39,157 nucleotides of DNA. Origin: Nocardia abscessus NBRC 100374. Lineage in GTDB: Bacteria > Actinomycetota > Actinomycetes > Mycobacteriales > Mycobacteriaceae. How positions within the stretch are numbered: position 1 is the first letter of the stretch; every line of letters begins with the position of its first letter. The DNA is taken from NCBI RefSeq assembly GCF_000308455.1, contig NZ_BAFP01000114.1:1-39157 (forward strand), given 5' to 3'. Shown here one piece after another: positions 8,617 through 16,401 of this stretch. The translations under genes and the position numbers were made by a program. Below the pieces are notes generated by a model. The model did not search any database, was not told the origin of the DNA, and saw nothing but the letters and a program-made list of their open reading frames with translations.

Positions 8617-8710
8617 GTTGCGCGACCGGGCCGGGTCGCCCGTCGAGGCGACTCTCGCGCCGGTGTTCGCCTGGTTCACCGCGGCCCTGCGCACCGGACT
8701 GGCCGGCTAG
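8612..8710 (+). pseudogene. Possible gene remnant: C-terminal tail of an unknown protein
   Basis: The frame ending at the TAG at 8708-8710 reads ATLAPVFAWFTAALRTGLAG just before its stop. This hydrophobic/helical mix, with strongly G/C third positions, is typical of a real actinobacterial C-terminus. No ATG or GTG start precedes it, because the frame closes at a TGA just upstream. I read it as the tail of a gene whose front was lost when the kinase array came to lie here. It is too short to assign a family, and chance cannot be excluded. Confidence 0.3.
8622..8639 (+). terminator. Short GC hairpin after kinase 3
   Basis: GCGACC (8622-8627) pairs with GGTCGC (8634-8639) around a six-base loop, six bases past the kinase 3 stop. 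No T-run follows. It is a weak candidate for the operon terminator and overlaps the possible gene remnant. Confidence 0.35.
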
Positions 8711-9537
8711 TCGAAGACGTAATGCGCGAAAGCGTGGGTCGGGTGGAAGCCGATCGTGCGGTAGATCCGGTTGGCCGTGGCGTTGGCGCTGTCGGCGAAC
8801 AGGCAGACCTCCAGGCCCTCGGCGCGCAGCAGCTGGGCGACGTGCGCGGTGGCCGCGCTGGCGTAGCCGTGGCCGCGCGCCTGCGGCGGCGTGTAGACGG
8901 GCCCGATCCGCGACCAGCCCTGGATCGGGATCTGGTGGCCGGCAAAGCTCACCGGTTCCCCGTCGCGTTCCCACAGCCACCAGCGTCCGGCGTCCACTCG
9001 GCGCCGGATCGCGGCCTCGTCCAGTCCGGACGCCTGGCCGGATTCCTCGCGCATGGCGGCCAGCCAGTCCCGGCACAGCGCGACGTCGGCCGCACCGGCT
9101 CGGCGTGGCGCCCCGGACACATCCGGGATCCGCAGCGTGCCGAGCCGGTGCAGCCGAGTGACGTAGCTCTGGTGAAAACCCTTTCCCAGCAGCGCACACC
9201 AGTGCTGGGCGAACGCGGTCGCGTCGTCGACGACGCCCTCGATGCCTGCGGTCTCGGGGACCACGTCGGCCAGCGCGCGAGCGACCGCCGCAATGCCCTC
9301 GGGCGGTAGTTCGCCCAGGTACACGTCGCGACCGGCCACCCGCATGGCGGCGCCGACGACCGAGGCGTCCGTGCCGTGGACCGTGAGGAAACGCGATGGC
9401 TCGGCCGGGGCGTCGAGGCCCGTGACGTGGTTGGCGACACTCGTGGTGATCACGGTGTGTCGCAATGGATCGCGGAGCAGGAACGACCCCGCGACCGAGC
9501 GGAACTCGGCGGCGTCGGTGGTGATCTCGATCCTCAT
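8707..9537 (-). CDS. GNAT family N-acetyltransferase
   Basis: A 276-residue protein whose C-terminal half carries the GNAT fold. The acetyl-CoA pyrophosphate loop is visible in YTPPQARGHGYASAA (Q-x-R-G-x-G-x-A type). It is followed by the beta-4/alpha-4 region LCLFADSANATANRIY-like and the IYRTIGF motif common near the end of GNAT domains. The N-terminal half (residues 1-130) has no recognisable motif and may be a second, degenerate GNAT unit, as in two-domain actinobacterial members. The start at 9537 is the ATG before a clean MRIEITTDAAEF N-terminus; its ribosome binding site is weak. Acceptor substrate unknown. It converges with the kinase operon. Confidence 0.85.
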   Translation of the reverse strand: MRIEITTDAAEFRSVAGSFLLRDPLRHTVITTSVANHVTGLDAPAEPSRFLTVHGTDASVVGAAMRVAGRDVYLGELPPEGIAAVARALADVVPETAGIEGVVDDATAFAQHWCALLGKGFHQSYVTRLHRLGTLRIPDVSGAPRRAGAADVALCRDWLAAMREESGQASGLDEAAIRRRVDAGRWWLWERDGEPVSFAGHQIPIQGWSRIGPVYTPPQARGHGYASAATAHVAQLLRAEGLEVCLFADSANATANRIYRTIGFHPTHAFAHYVFD

Positions 9538-9626
9538 GGAAATCACGGTAGGCGCCGAAACTGTTGCGCGTCCGGATTTCTCGTGCCGATCGAAGGCCCG
9601 GGCACCGAGGCGACCGGCCGGTTCGC

Positions 9627-9926
9627 TCAGTCGGCTTCGCCACCACCCGCTTCGCCGCCACCCGCGCGGAGTTTGAGCAGCACCAGTCCCGCGGTGCACG
9701 CGAGAATGAGGCCGGCGACGGTTATTTCGACGTGCAGGCCGGCAATACCGAGCACCGCCCCGACGAGTCCGCCGATGAAGATCAACCAGGCGAGCGTCCG
9801 CGACAGAATCGTGGACAGCGTGCGTGCCTGCTGATTCGACGCGGGATGCTGCGCCGTTGCCGACACCGCATCTTCCGCGGCGTGGGATGAACCACGCCGC
9901 GACGCTGTCGAGTAAGCTCCCATCAT
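9627..9926 (-). CDS. Small membrane protein with two transmembrane helices
   Basis: A 99-residue protein. After a Ser/Ala/Gln-rich cytoplasmic start come two hydrophobic helices, LAWLIFIGGLVGAVLGIAGL (about 46-65) and ITVAGLILACTAGLVLL (about 68-84), then a repeated GGGEAGGGEAD tail. A GAGGA box lies four bases before the first ATG (9926) and seven before the second (9923), so the second may be the true start. I recognise no family. It is followed at 90 bp by the acetyltransferase on the same strand. The divergent 287-bp region upstream (9927-10213), shared with the lipoprotein gene, is unusually A/T-rich for this window and should hold promoters. Confidence 0.6.
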   Translation of the reverse strand: MMGAYSTASRRGSSHAAEDAVSATAQHPASNQQARTLSTILSRTLAWLIFIGGLVGAVLGIAGLHVEITVAGLILACTAGLVLLKLRAGGGEAGGGEAD

Positions 9927-10213
9927 CTACTCCTCGATGACGCCGGTCAGAGAACCACTATCACGTTCTCACACAACGTGTCTCTCATCCTGAAACCGGC
10001 GTCTCACGCGTAACTTTGCTCACACACGCTACGACTCCGGGACGCCGGAAGATAGCGACACGTGCCCGCGACACGCCGAAGAGACCAATTCGATATCTGA
10101 ATCAGAACTATTTTAACCGCGCCGTCCGGCGCACCCCAGCGACCACTCGCCTCGCCTGGCCGACCGGCCTCGATTATGGTGAGTCGACTCGATACACACG
10201 AGGAGCGTCACCG

Positions 10214-10648
10214 TTGGAAAGCAGCAGGGCCAAGATCGCCGGTCCGGCGATCGCCGCGGGAGCGGTTTCCATCGGACTCGTCCTGATCGGCGCCTGCGGC
10301 GTCGGCAAGCAGGACACCTACGTCCCGCCCCCGCCACTGAAGGCGGGCGAATACGCCGAACCCGTGGTCCACGAAAGCACTACCGGCTCGATGACGCCGA
10401 GGGTCGTCATCCCGCCCTCGCCCACGTGGCGGATCGCGCCGGCCGATCAGCGGCGGCCGACCCCGTTCGCGGGCTTCATCAGCAGCACCACCGCCGAGCC
10501 GTCCACGCGGAATCCGCACGAGGACACCTCGCAGGCCGCGCCGCCGGAGGACCCGAGACCACCGGCCGCCGCGCGGACGCCCACGAGCGAGTCATCGGAC
10601 GAGGCGCCCACGCAACTGCACACGAACCCGCAGGCCGAAGACGAGTGA
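10214..10648 (+). CDS. Putative lipoprotein, 144 aa
   Basis: The TTG at 10214 is chosen because AGGAG sits eight bases upstream and because it gives a proper lipoprotein signal: a basic start (ESSRAKIAG), a hydrophobic stretch AIAAGAVSIGLVLIGAC, and a lipobox ending at Cys28. The mature part is a Pro/Thr/Ser/Glu-rich low-complexity chain with a YVPPPPLKAGEYAEP segment, probably extended and exposed outside the membrane. No domain is recognised. A strong bidirectional hairpin follows the stop. Confidence 0.7.
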   Translation: MESSRAKIAGPAIAAGAVSIGLVLIGACGVGKQDTYVPPPPLKAGEYAEPVVHESTTGSMTPRVVIPPSPTWRIAPADQRRPTPFAGFISSTTAEPSTRNPHEDTSQAAPPEDPRPPAAARTPTSESSDEAPTQLHTNPQAEDE

Positions 10649-10649
10649 C

Positions 10650-10681
10650 CCGCGGTGGTGCGTACACCCGCACCACCGCGG
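10650..10681. terminator. Strong bidirectional terminator hairpin
   Basis: A perfect 13-bp inverted repeat: CCGCGGTGGTGCG (10650-10662) and CGCACCACCGCGG (10669-10681), with loop TACACC. It fills the gap between the converging lipoprotein and acyl-CoA dehydrogenase genes and can serve both. Confidence 0.75.
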
Positions 10682-10687
10682 CACTGC

Positions 10688-11812
10688 TTACAGTTCCGGC
10701 AGCTCGTAGTCGCCCACCCGGGAGCTGAGCACCCGCAGATGCTCGAGTCCGCTGCCGAGGGTGCGCTCGATCGCGGTCAACCGGGCGACGTAGTGGCCGA
10801 CCGGGTACTCCGCGGTGACGCCGATGCCACCGTGCATCTGGATCGCCTCCTGCCCGATGTGCCGGGCCGCGCGGCCGACCTGCAGCCGCGCGCGCGACGC
10901 GATCACCGGATCGTCGGCCCCGTCCGCCAGCGACGCCGTGGCGTACAGGCTCATGCTGCGCGCCAGTTCCAGCGAGACGTACATGTCGGCCGCCCGCTGC
11001 GTGAGCGTCTGGAACTTCGAGAGGGTGACCCCGAACTGCTTGCGCTGCTTCAGGTACTCGGTGGTCAGCCGCAACGCCTCTTCCATCGCGCCGACCGACT
11101 CCGCGCACAGGCTCGCCTGTGCGTGGGTGAGCACCGACGCGATCGTCTCGGCCGCGTCCCCCTCGCCGAGCCGCTCGGCGGGCGCGTCGGTCAGCTCCAG
11201 CTGCGCGCCGCGCTGACCGTCCACCGTGCGGTAGGACTTGCGAACCACGCCCGTCGCATCGGACGCGACCAGGAACAGCCCCACACCGCCGTCCGGCAGC
11301 GCGGCGCTGACCACCAGCTCGTCGGCGCTGTCGCCGTGCGGGACAGGGTTCTTCACGCCGGTCAGCGTGTACGAATCACCCTGCGCCGCGGCGGTGGTCG
11401 CCGGCTCGCTCGACGGCCAGCGCACCCCGGGCTCGGCGTGAGCGAAGGCGAGCAGCTTCGCACCCGAGGCGACCTCGGGCAGGATCCGCTGGCGCTGTTC
11501 GGCGCTGCCCGCCGCGGCGATCAGGCCACCGGGTACCAGCACCGCGTCCAGGATCGGTTCCGGCGCGAGCCTGCGGCCCACCTCCTCCAGCACGACCATC
11601 GTCTCCACCGGACCGGCGCCGACGCCGCCGTCCTCCTCGGCGAAACTCAGACCGAGCACGCCCAGATCGGCGAGCTGACGCCACACGTCGCGGCTCCAGC
11701 CCAGTTCGGAGTCGACGACCTTCAGCCGGGATTCGGCGTCGTAGGGGCGAGCGAGCAGGTCACGGACCGTGTCGCGGAGCATGACCTGCTCATCGGTGAG
11801 ATCGAAATCCAT
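10688..11812 (-). CDS. Acyl-CoA dehydrogenase, small-subunit type (FadE-like)
   Basis: A 374-residue flavin-dependent acyl-CoA dehydrogenase. The N-terminal helical domain starts MDFDLTDEQVMLRDTVRDLLA, the middle beta domain covers about 115-220, and the C-terminal helical domain has the TEYLKQRKQFGVTLSKFQ motif (about 255-272) and HGGIGVTAEYPVGHY. The stretch where many homotetrameric members have YEGT reads MHGGIGVT, as in the FAD-poor partner subunits of heteromeric FadE pairs. It is the second gene of a two-gene operon; the partner stop is nine bases upstream and the ribosome binding site overlaps that stop. Together they probably form an alpha2-beta2 enzyme like the FadE17/18 or PimC/PimD pairs. 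The acyl substrate is unknown. Confidence 0.9.
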   Translation of the reverse strand: MDFDLTDEQVMLRDTVRDLLARPYDAESRLKVVDSELGWSRDVWRQLADLGVLGLSFAEEDGGVGAGPVETMVVLEEVGRRLAPEPILDAVLVPGGLIAAAGSAEQRQRILPEVASGAKLLAFAHAEPGVRWPSSEPATTAAAQGDSYTLTGVKNPVPHGDSADELVVSAALPDGGVGLFLVASDATGVVRKSYRTVDGQRGAQLELTDAPAERLGEGDAAETIASVLTHAQASLCAESVGAMEEALRLTTEYLKQRKQFGVTLSKFQTLTQRAADMYVSLELARSMSLYATASLADGADDPVIASRARLQVGRAARHIGQEAIQMHGGIGVTAEYPVGHYVARLTAIERTLGSGLEHLRVLSSRVGDYELPEL

Positions 11813-11821
11813 GGTGTCGCC

Positions 11822-12994
11822 TCACAATCCGAGGATCGTGGAGGCGATGATGGTGCGCTGCACCTCGCTGGAGCCTCCGTAGATGGTTGTCTTGCGGTAG
11901 TTCAGGTAGGCGGGGCCGCTGCGCTGCGCCCAGCCGGGCGAGGCGATGTCGTCGGCGGCCACCGGGATGGCGTCCGGTCCGGCGATGTCCAGCAACAGCT
12001 CGGTGGCCGCCTGCTGGAGTTCGGAACCGCGCAGCTTCAGCACCGAGGAGGCCGGATTCGGCTTGCCGTCCGAGGAGTTGGAGACCACCCGCAGCTGGGT
12101 GAGCTCCAGCGCGAGCAGCTCGTTCTCCAGTTCGGCGACCCGCGCCGCGAACACCGGGTCCTCCAGCAGCGTGCCGTTGCCCGACTTGGTCTGCGCCGCG
12201 TACTGCTTCGCCACGCCGAGCTTGACCTTGGTGCGGCCGACGCCGGTGATGCCGGTGCGCTCGTTGCCGAGCAGGAACTTCGCGTAGGTCCAGCCCATGT
12301 TCTCCTCGCCGACCAGCTGGTCGGCCGGGACCCGGACGTTCTCGAAGAAGACCTCGTTCACCTCGTACCCGCCGTCGATCAGCTTGATCGGGCGGATGGT
12401 GACGCCGGGCGACTTCACGTCGAACAGCAGGAACGAGATGCCCGCCTGCTTCTTGGGCGCGTTGGGGTCGGTGCGCACCAGGCAGAAGATCCAGTCCGCG
12501 TACTGGGCCAGCGTGGTCCAGATCTTCTGACCGTTGACAATGTAGGAATCACCGTCGCGGACCGCGGTGGTGCGCAGCGCGGCCAGGTCGGAGCCCGCGT
12601 CGGGCTCGGAGAAGCCCTGGCACCACCAGATGTCCAGCGCCGCGGTGGGCGGCAGGAAGCGCTCCTTGAGCTCCTGCGAGCCGAAGTGGGCGATCACCGG
12701 GCCGACCATCTGCGCGTTGAACGTCAGCGGCTCCGGCACGGACGCGAGCTGCATCTCGTCCTGCCAGAGGTGGCGCTGCATCGGCGTCCAATCCTTGCCG
12801 CCCCACTCCACGGGCCAGTTGGGCACCGCGAGGCCGTGGTCGTTGAGGATCTTGTGCGTGGTGACGATGTCGTCGCGGGACAGCTCGCGGCCGTTCCGGA
12901 CGCGCTCGCGGATCTCGGCCGGGATCTCGGTCCGATAGAACTTGCGCAGTTCGTCGCGGAAGGCGACGTCGTCGGGGGACAAGGATAGTTTCAT
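11822..12994 (-). CDS. Acyl-CoA dehydrogenase, large-subunit type (FadE-like)
   Basis: A 390-residue acyl-CoA dehydrogenase and first gene of the pair. QGFSEPDAGSDLAALRTTA (about 128-146) is the flavin and substrate-binding signature, and NGQKIWTT follows. The C-terminal motif reads IYGGSSEVQRTII, so Gly replaces the Glu that acts as base in medium-chain dehydrogenases (YEGT). A glutamate in LGNERTG, at the helix-G position used by isovaleryl-CoA dehydrogenase and heteromeric FadE enzymes, is the likely base. The ATG at 12994 is preferred because GGGAG lies six bases upstream; the ATG at 13000 sits on the ribosome binding site. It is divergent from the exported-protein gene across 194 bp. Confidence 0.92.
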   Translation of the reverse strand: MKLSLSPDDVAFRDELRKFYRTEIPAEIRERVRNGRELSRDDIVTTHKILNDHGLAVPNWPVEWGGKDWTPMQRHLWQDEMQLASVPEPLTFNAQMVGPVIAHFGSQELKERFLPPTAALDIWWCQGFSEPDAGSDLAALRTTAVRDGDSYIVNGQKIWTTLAQYADWIFCLVRTDPNAPKKQAGISFLLFDVKSPGVTIRPIKLIDGGYEVNEVFFENVRVPADQLVGEENMGWTYAKFLLGNERTGITGVGRTKVKLGVAKQYAAQTKSGNGTLLEDPVFAARVAELENELLALELTQLRVVSNSSDGKPNPASSVLKLRGSELQQAATELLLDIAGPDAIPVAADDIASPGWAQRSGPAYLNYRKTTIYGGSSEVQRTIIASTILGL

Positions 12995-13188
12995 ACGCAT
13001 CTCCCTGCGTGTCTCGTACGTCCGAGTCAAACCTACCCCTCGGTAATCCTCCATTGTCGACTGGATCACAAGCGGCGGCACGGCCCCCGCGATCGGCGGC
13101 CCCGCTCCCCGGGACGGCGGCCGCCGCGAGCTGGTACGTTGCTGCAGGTGGGTCGGGACCCCGCAGGGTTCGGTATCGAGGAGAACGA

Positions 13189-13878
13189 GTGAACGGCAGG
13201 ACCATCGCACGCGCCGCCGCGGCGGCGGCATCCCTCGGCATCGGCGCGGTTCTGACCTTCTCCGCGCCGGCCATCGCCGAGCAGCCCCGGACACCGGTGG
13301 ACGCCGGCCTGGCCCATCTGACCGATATCGCGGGCGCCGACCCGTCCACGCAGGAGGGCGTCGGCGCGCTCACGCGGTACGCCGCCATGGTCGACGCCGC
13401 GAACCTGCGGGACGTCTCCAGCGTGTTCACCCCGTTCTCCTACGCCGCGCCCACCTTCGGCTGCGGCAGCAACGGACCGATCACCACGATCATCGCGGCC
13501 GCGACGACCGACGGCTCCGGCACCGGCCGTGACCTCAACGTCGCACCCGGCGAACTGCGCTTCAGCGCGACGCCCTCGCACTCCGGCGCACCGCTGGCCT
13601 CCGGGCTCGTCGTCGCATGGGTGAACGTCAACACCGGCGCCAGCGGCATCGACCCGCTCGACGACGTGACCGAGTACCGCCTGCCGTCGCTGTCCAAGAC
13701 GGTCAGGAGCGGACCGGGCACCGTGATCGCTTCGATGTGGGGCATCATCGACTACCCGTTCGCCCACTGTGTGATGACGCCCACAGTGGGGTTGTTCACC
13801 GTTCCGGATTACCCGGCTTCGGCCCCCGCGTTACCGCAACCGGCACCGGCGGCCCCCCAGCCCGCACCCGCCCCCTAG
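13189..13878 (+). CDS. Exported protein of unknown function
   Basis: A 229-residue secreted protein. The GTG at 13189 follows GAGGAG. The signal peptide is clear: NGRTIARAAA, a hydrophobic core SLGIGAVLTF, and a cleavage site after SAPAIA (about residue 28). The mature domain (30-205) has two Cys (FGCGSNG and FAHCVMT) that could form one disulfide, and ends in a Pro/Ala/Gln repeat tail (PAPAAPQPAPAP). The pattern resembles small secreted beta proteins common in mycobacteria and nocardiae, but I do not recognise the family. It converges with the biosynthetic cluster, separated by a hairpin. Confidence 0.75.
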   Translation: MNGRTIARAAAAAASLGIGAVLTFSAPAIAEQPRTPVDAGLAHLTDIAGADPSTQEGVGALTRYAAMVDAANLRDVSSVFTPFSYAAPTFGCGSNGPITTIIAAATTDGSGTGRDLNVAPGELRFSATPSHSGAPLASGLVVAWVNVNTGASGIDPLDDVTEYRLPSLSKTVRSGPGTVIASMWGIIDYPFAHCVMTPTVGLFTVPDYPASAPALPQPAPAAPQPAPAP

Positions 13879-13886
13879 CCGAACCG

Positions 13887-13918
13887 GCGGCGCGATGGAC
13901 GACGGCTACGTCCGCCGC
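13887..13918. terminator. Hairpin between the exported protein gene and the cluster end
   Basis: GCGGCG (13887-13892) pairs with CGCCGC (13913-13918), with an inner GACG/CGTC stem around an ACGGCTA loop. It lies between converging genes and could terminate both. No U-tract is present. Confidence 0.45.
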
Positions 13919-13956
13919 GCTGGTGATGCCCCGACCGGAGACTTCCCGAACTGCGC

Positions 13957-14568
13957 TCAGAGGGCCAGTTTGCTGTGGATCGCTTCCGCGATTCGAGCAG
14001 GGGTCCCGTCGCTCGGCACGACCGTGAGATCAGGAGTTCGGGGGCGTTCGTACGGAGAACTGATGCCCGTGAAAGCTCGCAGCTCGCCACGACGCGCGGC
14101 ACGGTAGAGGCCTTTCGGATCGCGCGTCTCGCAAACCGGAAGTGGAGTGTCGACGAACACTTCGTGAAAGGCGACTCCGATGTCTTCGTGAGCGAGCCGT
14201 GCACGGCGACGACCGGCTTCGAACGGGCTGATGAGAGCCACGAGGACGACGAGTCCGGCATCGGCGAACAGGGCCGCCACTTCACCGGCGCGTCGTACGC
14301 TTTCGTGGCGATCCGCATCGCTGAATCCGAGGTCCGAGTTGAGACCGGCTCGCAAGCCGTCGCCGTCGAGCAGATAAACGGCACGACCGGCACGTGCCAG
14401 CCTGTCGTGCAACTGCGCGGCAATCGTCGTCTTGCCTGCTCCGGACAAGCCGGTGAACCACACTGTCGCACCTCGGCGAGGTCGGACACGCACGGCGCCG
14501 CGCGGTGGCATCGCGTACTCCGAACGCAACCGGGAATCCGGGCCGTATGTCATGGCGGTCCCACGCAT
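13957..14568 (-). CDS. cysC: Adenylylsulfate (APS) kinase
   Basis: A 203-residue kinase that phosphorylates APS to PAPS, the donor for sulfotransferases. The P-loop GLSGAGKTT is at about 40-48. LLDGDGLR, ALISPFEAGR and DPKGLYRAARRGELRAFTGI (followed by SSPYE) are the APS-kinase substrate motifs. It stands alone, not fused to CysN as in the usual actinobacterial sulfate-assimilation gene, and is the last gene of the cluster that also encodes a sulfotransferase. I infer that it provides PAPS for that enzyme. The start is uncertain: ATG at 14568 is taken, but ATG at 14553 has a better-spaced GTGGGA upstream. Confidence 0.93.
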   Translation of the reverse strand: MRGTAMTYGPDSRLRSEYAMPPRGAVRVRPRRGATVWFTGLSGAGKTTIAAQLHDRLARAGRAVYLLDGDGLRAGLNSDLGFSDADRHESVRRAGEVAALFADAGLVVLVALISPFEAGRRRARLAHEDIGVAFHEVFVDTPLPVCETRDPKGLYRAARRGELRAFTGISSPYERPRTPDLTVVPSDGTPARIAEAIHSKLAL

Positions 14569-14584
14569 TTCACCCGAGCATCAC

Positions 14585-15835
14585 TCAACGACGATCTCCT
14601 TCCTGAAGGGGTTCCGACGCCGCCGAGGGGTTCTCGGCTATCGATTCCGGGAACAGTCGGGAGATGCTCTGCCGATATACGACGCTCGCGACGACGAACC
14701 CCACTCCGAGCGCCAGCCAGCCGGGTGTGCCGAAGCGAGCGACAATCGCGCTGAACAGCGGTGGCCCGATAATCTGCTGGACTGACATGCCCAGCGAAAA
14801 TGTCGCGATGTACTCGGATCGCCGCCCCTCCGGCGCCAGATCGTGCGAGATGACCCAAGCCGACGACGTCTGGTAGATCTCCCCGATGGTCAAGGTGCTG
14901 ATCACCATGAGCAACACCACCGCGCCGAGTATCGGGCCGTCCGCCTCGGCCATCAGTGCCATCAGCAGGCAGGAGACCCCTAGCGCGATACCGGCGCGGA
15001 CCACCGCCGAGCGAGCGGAGCGTATGGAGTCGACCCCCCTGCTGAGCGGAACCTGCAAGAGCACCACCAGCAGCGCCCCGATCGTGACGATCATCGGGAT
15101 GAACGCATCGTGCACATCGGAACGAGCGGTCGTCCACAGGGGCAGCGCCACGATCATCATCGTGGCGTGCAGCCCGAGCATGCCGTTGGCCAGGCCGAGC
15201 GCGAGATATCGAACGTTTCGCACGACGGGCAGCCCGCGAGCGCGTACTTCGAGGGGCGTCTTCTCCAGTGAGCGCAGCCGGTAGACGAGAGCGCCGCAGA
15301 TCAGATAAGAGGCGGCATTGCCCAAGAGCATGATCAAGTAGCCGGTGGTTCCCGCAGCCGCGAGGCCGAGACCAGCGAGGGCCGATCCCACCATGACTCC
15401 GCCGTTCCGGGTGGCGCGCATCGTCGCCAGAACAGTCGAGCGCTCGATGCCCGTGACTACCATGCCCGCCACCGCTTGATTCACCGGTGGCACGGCGCGC
15501 ATGATCACTGTTGCCACGGACACCGCCACGACGAAGCCGGCGACTCCGTTGATGAGCAGGTAGGCGCAGTACACGAAGCCCAGCGCGCAATAGAGCGCCG
15601 CCAGGGTGCGCACCGCTCCGAACCGGTCGGCCGATCCGGCCAATGGGACGCTCCCGAAGATTCCGGCTATGGCCGCGATCCCGAGCCCGGCACCCACCAT
15701 CGTGATCGGAATGTCCAGGTAGGTGGTGTAGAACAACACCGCCCCGGCTAGGAACAACCCCGTGCCGGTCGAATTCACCAGCGCGGCGAGCACGAGAAGG
15801 CGTGCGGAACCGTTGAGGGCGAGCAGTGCCTTCAT
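14585..15835 (-). CDS. MFS transporter, probable product exporter
   Basis: A 416-residue major-facilitator protein with about twelve hydrophobic helices. The loop between helices 2 and 3 reads AGSADRFGAVRTLA, matching the family G-x-x-x-D-R-x-G pattern. A hydrophilic central loop (RLRSLEKTPLEVRARG) separates the two six-helix halves, and a second D/R-rich loop, PLSRGVDSIRSAR, lies in the C-terminal half. Its ATG overlaps the stop of the deformylase-like gene (ATGA). Within the cluster its most likely job is export of the product and self-protection. The direction of transport cannot be read from sequence. Confidence 0.9.
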   Translation of the reverse strand: MKALLALNGSARLLVLAALVNSTGTGLFLAGAVLFYTTYLDIPITMVGAGLGIAAIAGIFGSVPLAGSADRFGAVRTLAALYCALGFVYCAYLLINGVAGFVVAVSVATVIMRAVPPVNQAVAGMVVTGIERSTVLATMRATRNGGVMVGSALAGLGLAAAGTTGYLIMLLGNAASYLICGALVYRLRSLEKTPLEVRARGLPVVRNVRYLALGLANGMLGLHATMMIVALPLWTTARSDVHDAFIPMIVTIGALLVVLLQVPLSRGVDSIRSARSAVVRAGIALGVSCLLMALMAEADGPILGAVVLLMVISTLTIGEIYQTSSAWVISHDLAPEGRRSEYIATFSLGMSVQQIIGPPLFSAIVARFGTPGWLALGVGFVVASVVYRQSISRLFPESIAENPSAASEPLQEGDRR

Positions 15836-16398
15836 TCCGCGAAACCCACTGTCGTGCGGTCATCGTCGAGGTCATCGCGAAGAGGCCGGGGCAAGGGCGC
15901 CACGCTGGTCGGATCGGCGTGATCGAGGAAGAGGACGCCGTCGAGATGATCGACTTGGTGGGCTACCACCCGAGCCGCGCGACCGAACAACTCCCAGTCG
16001 ACGGGTTCTCCGGAGCTCGTCGTCGCGCGATAGCGAATCCGTGACGGGCGAGCGACCGAGCCCGTCATTCGCGGGAGCCCGACGCAGGTTTCATAGTCCT
16101 CGACTGTCTCCGCAGCAAGCGGAGTGATCTCCGGGTCGCAGTGCACGACGACTCCGGATTCCACACCGGACAGACGCCGGACTTGGCACATGCCGGTGGT
16201 ATCCAGCGCGATCATCCGGACCGGATGCCCGATGACCGGCGCGGCTACGCCCGACCGCCGGTACCGCCTGAGCACGGTGGTCAGCCCGGCTGTGATGGCG
16301 GCGAGGTCGATGGCGTCTGGTTTCAGGTCACGTACGGATTTCGCCCGCAGACGAGGACCGGGCGCGTCGAAACGTACGATTCGGACGTCCTGCGCCAT
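15832..16398 (-). CDS. Peptide deformylase-like protein lacking catalytic Glu and Gln
   Basis: A 188-residue protein with the three peptide deformylase motifs in order, each altered. Motif 1 (normally GxGLAAPQ) is SGVAAPVIG at 49-57, with Val55 in place of the oxyanion Gln. Motif 2 (EGCLS) is ETCVGLP at 103-109, keeping metal ligand Cys105. Motif 3 (HExxH) is HQVDH at 147-151: both His ligands stay, but the catalytic Glu is Gln148 (codon CAA read directly). Metal binding is thus kept while ordinary deformylation should be lost. It sits between the adenylating ligase (3-bp gap, strong AGGTGA site) and the exporter (ATGA overlap). Possible roles are a modified hydrolase or binding of a formyl-methionyl peptide, or a decoy for a deformylase inhibitor. 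All of these are inference. Confidence 0.85.
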   Translation of the reverse strand: MAQDVRIVRFDAPGPRLRAKSVRDLKPDAIDLAAITAGLTTVLRRYRRSGVAAPVIGHPVRMIALDTTGMCQVRRLSGVESGVVVHCDPEITPLAAETVEDYETCVGLPRMTGSVARPSRIRYRATTSSGEPVDWELFGRAARVVAHQVDHLDGVLFLDHADPTSVAPLPRPLRDDLDDDRTTVGFAE

Positions 16399-16401
16399 CT
16401 G

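Noticed and set aside
10655..12988. A 777-codon open frame antisense to the two acyl-CoA dehydrogenases, and similar long antisense frames at 25-1839 and 1776-3254
   Set aside because: They mirror strong coding regions on the other strand, are Arg/Gly/Ala-rich without any family motif, and arise from high G/C at third positions.
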